The notes under the pieces were generated by a model. It saw only the letters and a list, made by a program, of their open reading frames with translations, was not told the DNA's origin and did no database searches. A stretch of DNA of 64,000 nt, taken from Rhodococcus pseudokoreensis. GTDB lineage: Bacteria; Actinomycetota; Actinomycetes; Mycobacteriales; Mycobacteriaceae. Below, in pieces: positions 42,134 to 50,653 of this stretch (positions are counted from its first letter, which is position 1; every line of letters begins with the position of its first letter). Both the position numbers and the translations under genes were made by a program. The stretch spans positions 1,860,001 to 1,924,000 of the forward strand of contig NZ_CP070619.1 of NCBI RefSeq assembly GCF_017068395.1, given 5' to 3'.

Positions 42134-45100
42134 ATGAATGCCCTGACGATCACGTTGGGCACCATCGGCGTGCTGCTGAGCCTCGTATGTTGGTTCTCCT
42201 TCATCACTGGCGCATTGAAGATGGTCAACGTCGTCCGGATCGGCCAGTCGGCCCCGGATCGATGGCACCCCTTCTTCCCGCGCTTCAAGCAGATGTGTGT
42301 CGAGTTCATCGCCCACACGCGCATGAGCAAGTTCCGCACCGTCGGCTGGGCCCACTGGCTGGTCATGGTCGGCTTCATGCTCGGAGCCGTCGTGTGGTTC
42401 GAGGCGTACGGCCAGACGTTCAACCCGGAGTTCCACTGGCCGCTGGTCGGTAACACCGCCGTCTACCACTTCGTCGACGAGATCCTCGGCCTCGGCACGG
42501 TCATCGGTATCACCACGCTGATCGTGATCCGCCAGCTGAACCACCCCCGCGTGCCCGCGCGGCTGTCCCGTTTCGGTGGCTCCGACTTCAAGGCCGCGTA
42601 CTTCGTCGAGGCCGTCGTCCTCATCGAGGGTCTCGGCATGATCTTCGTGAAGGCCGGGAAGATCGCCACCTACGGCCACTCGAACCCGTGGACCGACTTC
42701 TTCACGATGAACCTCGCGAAGCTGCTGCCCGCGAGCCCGAACATGGTCGCGTTCTTCGCCTTCGTCAAGCTGATGTCGGGCATGATCTGGCTCTACGTCG
42801 TCGGCCGCAACATCACCTGGGGTGTCGCCTGGCACCGGTTCGCGGCGTTCGCGAACATCTACTTCAAGCGTGAGGACGACGGCGACGTCGCACTCGGCGC
42901 CGCCAAGCCGATGATGTCCGGTGGCAAGCCCATCAACATGGAGGACGCCGATCCCGACACCGACACGTTCGGTGCCGGCAACATCGAGGACTTCTCCTGG
43001 AAGGGCTGGCTGGACTTCACCACCTGCACCGAGTGCGGGCGGTGCCAGTCGCAGTGCCCCGCGTGGAACACCGGCAAGCCGCTGTCCCCGAAGCTGCTCA
43101 TCACGTCGCTGCGCGACCACGGTTACGCGAAGGCTCCGTACCTGCTCGCCGGTGGCCGCAAGGACATGGGCGGCGACGAGGTCGGCCTGGTGAACGGCGA
43201 AGGCGCCGTCGACGACGCCAAGCTGGCGGCGATCCCCGAGGCAGCCCGCCAGGAGGCCGAGCGCAAGCTGGTCGGCGAGACCGTCGAAGGCGAGCTGGCC
43301 CCGGTCATCGACGCCGAGACGCTGTGGAGCTGCACCAACTGTGGCGCGTGCGTCGAGCAGTGCCCCGTCGACATCGAGCATGTCGACCACATCATCGACA
43401 TGCGCCGTTACCAGGTGCTGATCGAGTCGGAGTTCCCGTCCGAGCTGGCCGGCCTGTTCAAGAACCTCGAGAACAAGGGCAACCCGTGGGGTCAGAACTC
43501 CAAGGACCGTCTCAACTGGATCAGTGAGATGGACTTCGAGATCCCCGTGTTCGGCCAGGACGCCGACAGCTTCGAGGACTACGAGTACCTCTTCTGGGTC
43601 GGCTGCGCCGGCGCCTACGAGGACCGCGCCAAGAAGACCACGAAGGCCGTCGCCGAACTCCTCGCCACCGCAGGCGTGAAGTTCATGGTGCTCGGCGCCG
43701 ACGAGACGTGCACCGGCGACTCTGCTCGCCGCGCAGGTAACGAATTCCTGTTCCAGCAGCTCGCCATGCAGAACATCGAGTTGCTGAACTCGGTCTTCGA
43801 CGGCGTCGAGCAGCGCAAGCGCAAGATCGTCGTCACCTGCGCCCACTGCTTCAACGCGCTCGGCAACGAGTACCCGGAGGTCGGCGGCGACTACGAGGTG
43901 GTGCACCACACTCAGCTGCTCAACCGCCTGGTCCGCCAGAAGAAGCTGATTCCGGTCGCGTCCGTCGGTGAGGACATCACCTACCACGACCCCTGCTTCC
44001 TCGGCCGCCACAACAAGGTCTACGACGCTCCCCGCGAGCTGATGGAAGCCTCCGGCGCGAAGCTGAAGGAAATGCCGAGGCACGGCGAACGGTCCATGTG
44101 CTGTGGTGCCGGTGGTGCCCGCATGTGGATGGAAGAGAACATCGGCAAGCGCATCAACATCGACCGGGTCGACGAGGCGCTCAGCACCGATCCGAAGAAG
44201 ATCGCGACCGGCTGCCCGTTCTGCCGCGTCATGCTCACCGACGGTGTCACGGCTCGCCAGGAGTCCGGCCAGGGTGAGGGTGTCGAGGTCGTCGACGTCG
44301 CCCAGCTGATGCTCTCGTCCATCACGCGTCTCGAGCCGGAGAAGCTGACCGAGAACATCAAGGTCGTCCCCCGCGAGAAGCCGGCCGAACCGGTGGCAGC
44401 CGAGGCCAAGGCAGCGGTGGTCGAGAAGGAACGCGTCGAAGAGGTCGAGGAGGCCGCCGCAACTCCGGCCGCCACGGAAGCTCCCGCGGGCAAGGGCCTG
44501 GCGATGAAGGGCCTGGCCAAGGCACCCGGAGCGAAGGCTCCCGGCGCCAAGGCGCCCGGCAAGGGTCTCGGCATGGCCGGTGGGGCGAAGGCTCCCGGCG
44601 CCAAGAAGGCTGCTCCCGCCGCGGCGGCTGACGCAGGCTCCGAGGCTCCGGCAGCGGAGACTCCCAAGCCGAAGGGCCTCGGGCTCGCCGGTGGTGCGAA
44701 AGCACCGGGCGGCAAGGGTCTGCAGATGAAGGGTGCCGCCAAGGCTCCCGGCGCGAAGGCCGCCGCTCCGGCCGCCGACGCACCGGCCGCTGAGGCTCCC
44801 GCCGCCGAAACGCCCGCTCAGGACGCGCCGGCAGCGAAGCCGAAGGGGCTCGGACTCGCGTCCGGCGCCAAGGCACCGGGCAAGGGCCTGCAGATGAAGG
44901 GCAAGGCGAAGGCTCCCGGCGCGAAGGCCGCCGCTCCGGCCGAGCCGGCGGTCGCCGAATCCCAGGCTGTCGCACCCCCGGCTGCCGAACCGGAGGTCGT
45001 CGACACCTCCTCCGCCTCGGAAGCTCCCGCGGCCGAGGCTCCGAAGGCTCCTCCGGTGGCGAAGGCCGGTGGACTCGGTTTCAAGAGCGGTGCCAAGGCT

Positions 45101-45355
45101 CCCGGGGCCCGCAAGTCTGCGGCTCCCAAGGCCGCAGCACCGAAGGCCGAGGCACCCGAGGCTTCCCCGGCTGAAGCACCCCAGGCCGAGACACCGAAAG
45201 CCGAAGCACCCGCGGCCGAGGCTCCGAAGGTAGAGGAGTCGAACGGCGACGGGTCCAACGGCAAGGCACCGGAGACGGCGCAGGCCCCGCCGCAGGCCAA
45301 ACCCGGTGGGCTCGGTTTCAAGGCCGGCGCGAAGGCACCGGGCCGGAAGAGCTAG
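42134..45355 (+). CDS. etfD: Membrane Fe-S oxidoreductase, EtfD type, with long Ala/Lys/Pro repeat tail
   Basis: A 1073-residue homologue of M. tuberculosis Rv0338c. The N-terminal quarter has several transmembrane segments with haem-like histidines (about 5-235). Two 4Fe-4S motifs follow (CTECGRCQSQCP, Cys from about 298; CTNCGACVEQCP, from about 400). Then come two CCG-type domains as in heterodisulfide reductase HdrB (HDPCFLGRHN, CCGAGGARMWMEE, GCPFCRVML). This protein is thought to pass electrons from the beta-oxidation flavoprotein ETF to menaquinone. From about residue 750, a low-complexity tail repeats units like KGLGLAGGAKAPG. Its upstream TetR-type dyads suggest lipid-linked control. 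A strong terminator follows. Confidence 0.88.
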   Translation: MNALTITLGTIGVLLSLVCWFSFITGALKMVNVVRIGQSAPDRWHPFFPRFKQMCVEFIAHTRMSKFRTVGWAHWLVMVGFMLGAVVWFEAYGQTFNPEFHWPLVGNTAVYHFVDEILGLGTVIGITTLIVIRQLNHPRVPARLSRFGGSDFKAAYFVEAVVLIEGLGMIFVKAGKIATYGHSNPWTDFFTMNLAKLLPASPNMVAFFAFVKLMSGMIWLYVVGRNITWGVAWHRFAAFANIYFKREDDGDVALGAAKPMMSGGKPINMEDADPDTDTFGAGNIEDFSWKGWLDFTTCTECGRCQSQCPAWNTGKPLSPKLLITSLRDHGYAKAPYLLAGGRKDMGGDEVGLVNGEGAVDDAKLAAIPEAARQEAERKLVGETVEGELAPVIDAETLWSCTNCGACVEQCPVDIEHVDHIIDMRRYQVLIESEFPSELAGLFKNLENKGNPWGQNSKDRLNWISEMDFEIPVFGQDADSFEDYEYLFWVGCAGAYEDRAKKTTKAVAELLATAGVKFMVLGADETCTGDSARRAGNEFLFQQLAMQNIELLNSVFDGVEQRKRKIVVTCAHCFNALGNEYPEVGGDYEVVHHTQLLNRLVRQKKLIPVASVGEDITYHDPCFLGRHNKVYDAPRELMEASGAKLKEMPRHGERSMCCGAGGARMWMEENIGKRINIDRVDEALSTDPKKIATGCPFCRVMLTDGVTARQESGQGEGVEVVDVAQLMLSSITRLEPEKLTENIKVVPREKPAEPVAAEAKAAVVEKERVEEVEEAAATPAATEAPAGKGLAMKGLAKAPGAKAPGAKAPGKGLGMAGGAKAPGAKKAAPAAAADAGSEAPAAETPKPKGLGLAGGAKAPGGKGLQMKGAAKAPGAKAAAPAADAPAAEAPAAETPAQDAPAAKPKGLGLASGAKAPGKGLQMKGKAKAPGAKAAAPAEPAVAESQAVAPPAAEPEVVDTSSASEAPAAEAPKAPPVAKAGGLGFKSGAKAPGARKSAAPKAAAPKAEAPEASPAEAPQAETPKAEAPAAEAPKVEESNGDGSNGKAPETAQAPPQAKPGGLGFKAGAKAPGRKS

Positions 45356-45367
45356 CCGACAGCAGTG

Positions 45368-45409
45368 AACAGCAACGCCCCCACCGTGATCGGTGGGGGC
45401 GTTGCTGTT
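45368..45409. terminator. Strong intrinsic terminator (19-bp perfect stem)
   Basis: AACAGCAACGCCCCCACCG and its exact complement around TGAT, followed by TTTT. It lies between the convergent etfD-type gene and the Hsp70-like gene and can serve both. Confidence 0.92.
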
Positions 45410-45411
45410 TT

Positions 45412-46944
45412 CTACCGCGGTCCGGCGCCGCCGCGTCCGCCCGCTCCGCCGCCCATCGGCTGAGCGGGCGCCGGGTTCTGCACTGTGTATTCCTGCACCG
45501 TGTCATTACCCGCGGTGTCGTCCTGCGCGGTCTGGTCGGCGGACGATGCCTGTTCGACGGACGAAGTGGTGGTGGTTGTCGTTGCCGAGGGCGTGTCGTC
45601 CTGGCCGATCAGCTGGGTCGCTGCCGCGCCGCCGCCCAGGAGGACGAGGGCGGCGACACTCGCCGCGACCATCCAGCCCCGGATACCCGACTTCGGTGTC
45701 TTCGCGGCCGGGGCGACGGTTTGTGTGACAGCCGGTGTGGGCGGGGAAACGGGCCTGGTCGGCACTCCGGCGGATGCGGAGGGAGGCAGTACACGCGACG
45801 TTGCCGCCGCGATCGGTCGCGGCGCCGCCAGTGGCTTCACCCGCGGCCCCGGCGCCGACATCACCCGGGAACCCGACTGCCGGAGCGATGCCCGCTCGGC
45901 GATCACCGCCGCGCCGCGGGCGGACGCCGTCGCCGGCTCGGGCGAGACGACGAGGGGGACGTCCACGGCCGTCGACATCAGTTCCGTCACGAGCGGTACC
46001 GCCGCTCCGCCGCCGAGGAGCACGACCGCGTCGACGGGAGTTCCCGTCTCGGCGAGACGTTCGAGTTCACGTGCCACCGCGTTCGCGGCGTCGGTGAGTG
46101 AGCCACGGATGACGTCCTCGAATTCGGAACGCATGACACGTATCTGGCGGCGGACGCCGGGAAGTTCGACGGTAACCACGGCGGAGGTGTCCTGCGACAA
46201 CCGCTCCTTCGCAATCCGGCAGCGGGCCGCGAGTTCGGCGAGCGCTGCGCGGTGCGCGGGTTCGTCGACGTCGAAGTCCGGGTTCGCGTTCTGTACCAGC
46301 GCGACCACATGCCCCATCAGCAGCCGGTCGGCGTGGTCTCCGCTGAAGTCGGTGCTCCGCGTCGATGGGCGCACAGCGAATTCGGCGCCCTGCCTGGTGG
46401 CCACGGTCAGGTCGAGGGAGTGGGCTCCGACGTCGCACAGCAGCACTGTGTCGTAGTCGTCGAGTTTCTCGACTCGGGCGACCCACGTGAGTGCCGCAAT
46501 GGTTTCGGACATCACGGTGACGGTGCGGTTCTGCAGCAGGCCCCAGCGACGGATCTCGTCCTCGAGTTCCTCCACCGCATACCCCGACCAACCCGCCGGA
46601 GCCGCGACCACCACATGGTCGGGCGCCGGGGTGCGGCCCCGGATCAAACAGTCGAGCGCGGTGGTCACCAACTGCACGGCCGGGGTGCGGGTCCCGTCGT
46701 CGCCGATCACCGGAACGGGGTCACCGACTCTGTCGATGAAGTCACGAAAGACGATGCTGCCCTGCGGAAGCAGCCCCGCACGGTGCGGCCCGAGGGTGGG
46801 AGCGCTGCTGGACGACAGCGCGAGTTCGGCGGAGCGCCGCACCACCGTGAATCCGTCGTGCTCGTGGTGCCCCTGCGATTCACCGTGCATCTGTGCGGAC
46901 ACGAACGAGTCGGAACCCATACTGATCCCCATCGATGTCCGCAT
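45412..46944 (-). CDS. Membrane-anchored Hsp70-like protein, paralogue 2
   Basis: A 510-residue protein with the same design as that at 30089. The N-terminal Hsp70/actin-like ATPase domain has a poorly conserved phosphate-1 region (MGSDSFVSAQMHG), a phosphate-2 motif VLLCDVGAHSLDLT (about 167-180, Gly replaced) and an adenosine motif VVLLGGGAAVPLV (about 307-319). A Pro-rich linker and a transmembrane helix (about 424-446, after KSGIRG) follow, then an outer acidic Thr/Ser/Gln-rich tail ending in Gly. The ATG at 46944 has GGAG upstream. It is divergent from the second ini cluster. ATP binding is plausible but altered. Function unknown. Confidence 0.82.
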   Translation of the reverse strand: MRTSMGISMGSDSFVSAQMHGESQGHHEHDGFTVVRRSAELALSSSSAPTLGPHRAGLLPQGSIVFRDFIDRVGDPVPVIGDDGTRTPAVQLVTTALDCLIRGRTPAPDHVVVAAPAGWSGYAVEELEDEIRRWGLLQNRTVTVMSETIAALTWVARVEKLDDYDTVLLCDVGAHSLDLTVATRQGAEFAVRPSTRSTDFSGDHADRLLMGHVVALVQNANPDFDVDEPAHRAALAELAARCRIAKERLSQDTSAVVTVELPGVRRQIRVMRSEFEDVIRGSLTDAANAVARELERLAETGTPVDAVVLLGGGAAVPLVTELMSTAVDVPLVVSPEPATASARGAAVIAERASLRQSGSRVMSAPGPRVKPLAAPRPIAAATSRVLPPSASAGVPTRPVSPPTPAVTQTVAPAAKTPKSGIRGWMVAASVAALVLLGGGAAATQLIGQDDTPSATTTTTTSSVEQASSADQTAQDDTAGNDTVQEYTVQNPAPAQPMGGGAGGRGGAGPR

Positions 46945-47111
46945 GTCGTGATCTCCATTCCGTGGTACGGCAGGCGGATTTCCTGCCGGTCGAAACGCTA
47001 GACCGCCTTCCTGTACCGACCGCTGTGCGCTTCCTGCGATGTTCCTGTGTGCATGGCGGCGAACGCCCCTAGCGAAGGTGCAGCGTCCTCCCATGGTCTT
47101 CCCAGGAATGG

Positions 47112-47135
47112 TCCATAACGTCGTCGGCAGTCGCC
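47112..47135 (+). promoter_or_regulatory. Element shared by both ini clusters (copy 2)
   Basis: TCCATAACGT, 6 nt, CAGTCGCC, in the same orientation relative to the downstream gene as the copy at 29791-29814. It ends 32 nt before the ATG at 47168. Identity outside the conserved blocks is low, so the blocks appear to be selected. Confidence 0.5.
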
Positions 47136-47167
47136 TCGAAGGGGCTAACCGAGATGAAGGAGCACTC

Positions 47168-48820
47168 ATGACGAGAAGCGAAATCCACCCGTCGGCCGTC
47201 CTCGAACACGACGTCCCCGCCCTGCACGCCGCGACCGGCGCACGGGCACCGCAGCCCGACCTGGGCGGCGCGCCCCATGCGGCGGACCTACTGCGCGACG
47301 GACTCGACGGTCTCCTGCGCGACCTCCGCCCAGCGAACTCGACCGGCGAGCGTCCTACTCAGCACAATGAGCAGCACCAGAATTCGCACGACGTCCCCCG
47401 AGACAACGACAGTCGTGGGTTCGAGAACACCGGCCACACCTCCCCCGGAATCCAGGACCCCCACGACACCGGCAACCAGGTCCGCGAGAACAACACCGCC
47501 AACCCCGGCCACGACAACCACACCGAGGGCGACCGACAGAACAGCGCCGCCGACGCCTCGCGCGCCGACAATCATCAGAACACCGCCCAGCAGAACAACG
47601 GCCGCAACGAGGCCAACCACCAGGACGACGCAGGCCGCCACACCACCGCCCCCGGCAACCAGGCCCACGAGAACAACGGCACGATCAACCACGACGGACG
47701 CACCGACGGCAACAACGTCGCGAGCCATCAGAACGCCTCCTCGAACTCATCGACGTCGTTCGGCAACCCGGGCCGCGGTGAGTCGGCCGTGAACTCGGGC
47801 GGCGCGTCCGCGTCCCAGCCCGTGTTCGGCCAGGGAAACGCGGTTGCGACGCAGCCGTCGACGCTGGCGCCCACGTCGGTGTCCGCGCAGACGTCGTCGG
47901 CCGTGCAGCCTGCCGCGGCCGGTCAGGCGACGAGTGCGGCGCCGGCAACGGCGGCGTCCGCGGCCCAGCCGATCACGGCGACCCCGGTGTCGACCCATTC
48001 CGATTCGGCGGTGACGTCGCAGCCTCTCGACACGACGATTCGGCAGACGAACACCGAACCTGCCTCGGCGACGACATCCGACACAGACCGGAATCAGAAT
48101 CAGGTTGCGGACCAGCAGAATACGCGGAGCGCGGAGACTGCCTCGGTCACCGGCGACGAGGGAACGCGGGCAGCGTCGACGGACACCACCCCGAACAACT
48201 CCACCCAGACCGACGCCACCACCCAGAGCGCGACGGCACCCACCGCGGATCTCGGCCGAACCGAGGCGACCGCGGCAACGGCAACGGCAACGACCGGCAC
48301 CACCGACAACCATGCGTCAACGACCTCGACCCAAACACCGGAGGCGACCACAACGGCAACCCCAACGACAACGGCACAAGAGGCGACAACCACGGCCACA
48401 GCACCCGCCGCCGATCTCGGCCAGACCCAGGCGGCCACCCAGTCCACCCCGACCACCACGACGGCGGCGAGCAATGACGTCTCGTCGACGGACCACAGTT
48501 CGGCGGTCAGCACGCTCACGGACACGACGTCGGACACCGGCCTCAGCCATGACACCGCAGCCACCGACACCGCAACGACTGACAACGCCACCACCGATAC
48601 CGCGACGACGTTCGACACCACCACCTCGTACGACTCGAGCACCGCATACGACTCGAGCACCGCATACGACTCGGGCACCGCGCTCGACACCAGCACATCA
48701 CTCGACGCGACGAGCGCGACGAGCCTCTCGTCGGGGTTGACGGCCGATTCCGGCAGCACTCTCGACACCCACGATCAGAGCCTGACTGCGACGACGACTG
48801 TCGACCAGCACGTGTTCTGA
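47168..48820 (+). CDS. Low-complexity Thr/Ser/Asn/His-rich protein in the iniB position
   Basis: A 550-residue hydrophilic protein without signal peptide or membrane helix. A short helical head (ADLLRDGLDGLLRDLRP) precedes an Asn/His/Gln/Asp-rich stretch and then long Thr/Ala/Ser runs. Near the C-terminus there are tandem SSTAYD units. It occupies the place of iniB ahead of iniA/iniC paralogues and shares an upstream element with iniB, but its composition is entirely different (polar rather than Gly/Ala/Leu). AAGGAG precedes the ATG. It is probably intrinsically disordered. Function unknown; it may be a replaced or fast-diverged IniB equivalent. Confidence 0.72.
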   Translation: MTRSEIHPSAVLEHDVPALHAATGARAPQPDLGGAPHAADLLRDGLDGLLRDLRPANSTGERPTQHNEQHQNSHDVPRDNDSRGFENTGHTSPGIQDPHDTGNQVRENNTANPGHDNHTEGDRQNSAADASRADNHQNTAQQNNGRNEANHQDDAGRHTTAPGNQAHENNGTINHDGRTDGNNVASHQNASSNSSTSFGNPGRGESAVNSGGASASQPVFGQGNAVATQPSTLAPTSVSAQTSSAVQPAAAGQATSAAPATAASAAQPITATPVSTHSDSAVTSQPLDTTIRQTNTEPASATTSDTDRNQNQVADQQNTRSAETASVTGDEGTRAASTDTTPNNSTQTDATTQSATAPTADLGRTEATAATATATTGTTDNHASTTSTQTPEATTTATPTTTAQEATTTATAPAADLGQTQAATQSTPTTTTAASNDVSSTDHSSAVSTLTDTTSDTGLSHDTAATDTATTDNATTDTATTFDTTTSYDSSTAYDSSTAYDSGTALDTSTSLDATSATSLSSGLTADSGSTLDTHDQSLTATTTVDQHVF

Positions 48821-48907
48821 CCTCGACGTGGCGGGCCCGCCCACTCCCCTGCAGCGGGCCCGCCACTCCCCTCTCTCGAATGCCCGTCACCGACTCTTGC
48901 GGAGATC

Positions 48908-50653
48908 ATGAACGCCACCCTCGAATCCTCAGCCGCCACCGCACCTGTGCGCCCGAATCTTCCCGCCGAGACCACTGCGTCGATGACGGCGCTGCTGTCG
49001 CAGTTGGCGGCGCTGACCCGGACGGCGGGTCGCGGCGATCTCCTGACCCGGCTGTCGCACACCGAGTCTCGCCTCGCCGATCCGCGGACGCGGGTCGTGG
49101 TGCTCGGTCTGACCGACAAGGGTGTCAGTTCCGTGGCGGGCGCGCTCGTCGACGCGGACGTGTCGGCGACGGCACGGTCGCGGCACGAACCGGTGGTGGT
49201 CGAGTACGGACCGGTCGCGCCGGATCCGGATTCGACGGTCACCCTCCCCCACGACCTGCTCGCGGAGGGTCTGGTGCTGGTCGACGCGCCCGGCTTCTCC
49301 GGTCACGCCCCGGCGCGCGCGGCGGACACGCTGGCACTGGTCCCCACGGCGGATGCGGTGCTGTTCGTCTCCGATGCGAGTCAGGAATACACCGAACCCG
49401 AGGTCGCCCTGCTCACGCAGGTGCACAAGCTGTGCCCGATGGTGATCTGCGTCGTCAACAAGATCGATTTCTATCCGCGGTGGGCAGACATCCAGAAGGC
49501 CAACCGCACGCACTTGCAGAATGCGGATCTCGCGCTGCCGTTGCTGCCGGTGTCCGCGCTGATGCACGCGGACGCTCTCGAGGCGGGCGACGACGCGCTC
49601 GACGTCGAATCCGGCATTCCTCAGCTGGTCGACTATCTTCGCACCCAGGTGGTCGCGAAAGCGGATGTCGTGCTCCGCAATTCGGTGATCGCCGACGTTC
49701 GCACCGTCACCGACCACCTGTCGCTGTCGCTGAGCGCCGAACTGGACACGTTGCGTGATCCGCAGCGCGGCGCCGCACTCGTCGAACAGATGACCCGGGC
49801 CCGCGCGGCGGCGGATCAGCTCCGGCAGCGATCCGCGAACTGGCAGTACACGCTGGCCGACGGCGCGATCGAATTGATGACGGACATCGAGCACGACCTG
49901 CGACATCGGCTGCGCACCGTCATCCGCGCGGCGGAGGAGGACATCGGCAAGTCCGACCCGGCACCACGGTGGGAGGAGTTCGGTTCCTGGCTCGACGGCG
50001 AGATCGCGTCGTGTGTGCGGGAGAACTTCGTGATGGCGCACACCCGTTCGCAGGACCTGGCGCTGTCGGTCGCGGGGCGCTTCGCGGAGGACGGCAAGGT
50101 CCCGGTTCCCGCGCTGCGCATCGACAATGTGGATCACGTGCTCGAACCCGTGAACACGCTCGAATCCCTGGAGAGTGCACAGGGTTTCACGCAGCGCGTC
50201 CTGTCCAGCATGCGCGGGTCGTACGGCGGTGTGCTGATGGTCGGTCTCGTCACGAGCCTGGCCGGCCTGGCCCTGGTGAACCCCTTCTCGATCGGCGCGG
50301 GAGTACTGCTCGGCGCCAACACGTATCGCGAGGACCGCAAGGCGCGCACCGCCCGCAGGCAGGCGGAGGCGAAGGTGGCGGTGTCGCGACTGATGGACGA
50401 CGTGATCTTCCAGGTGGGGAAGGAATCGAAGCAGCGACTGCGAGAGGTGCAACGCGTCCTGCGCGACCACTTCACCGACCTGGCGAACGAGATGCTCCGT
50501 TCCGTCGACGATTCGCTGCGCGCGGCGACCGAGGCGTCGAAGATGCACGACGATCACCGTGCGACGCGGTCGGCGCAGATCCGCACCGAACTCGACACGT
50601 TGCGGCAGATCCGAATGCAGGCCGCAGGATTCGCGGGGCAGGTGGCGGCATGA
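48908..50653 (+). CDS. IniA paralogue with degenerate P-loop
   Basis: A 581-residue protein colinear with IniA at 24308, including the stalk, the MRGSYGGV signature, NPFSIGAGVLLGA membrane segment and C-terminal helices. The P-loop reads GLTDKGVSS (67-75): the essential Lys of GxxxxGKS is Val (73). The G2 region lacks the DDETT-like Thr. DAPG (126-129) and NKID (184-187) remain. GTP hydrolysis is therefore doubtful. It may act as a non-catalytic partner of the IniC paralogue, whose ATG overlaps its stop (ATGA). The start at 48908 gives an N-terminus colinear with IniA. Confidence 0.85.
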   Translation: MNATLESSAATAPVRPNLPAETTASMTALLSQLAALTRTAGRGDLLTRLSHTESRLADPRTRVVVLGLTDKGVSSVAGALVDADVSATARSRHEPVVVEYGPVAPDPDSTVTLPHDLLAEGLVLVDAPGFSGHAPARAADTLALVPTADAVLFVSDASQEYTEPEVALLTQVHKLCPMVICVVNKIDFYPRWADIQKANRTHLQNADLALPLLPVSALMHADALEAGDDALDVESGIPQLVDYLRTQVVAKADVVLRNSVIADVRTVTDHLSLSLSAELDTLRDPQRGAALVEQMTRARAAADQLRQRSANWQYTLADGAIELMTDIEHDLRHRLRTVIRAAEEDIGKSDPAPRWEEFGSWLDGEIASCVRENFVMAHTRSQDLALSVAGRFAEDGKVPVPALRIDNVDHVLEPVNTLESLESAQGFTQRVLSSMRGSYGGVLMVGLVTSLAGLALVNPFSIGAGVLLGANTYREDRKARTARRQAEAKVAVSRLMDDVIFQVGKESKQRLREVQRVLRDHFTDLANEMLRSVDDSLRAATEASKMHDDHRATRSAQIRTELDTLRQIRMQAAGFAGQVAA

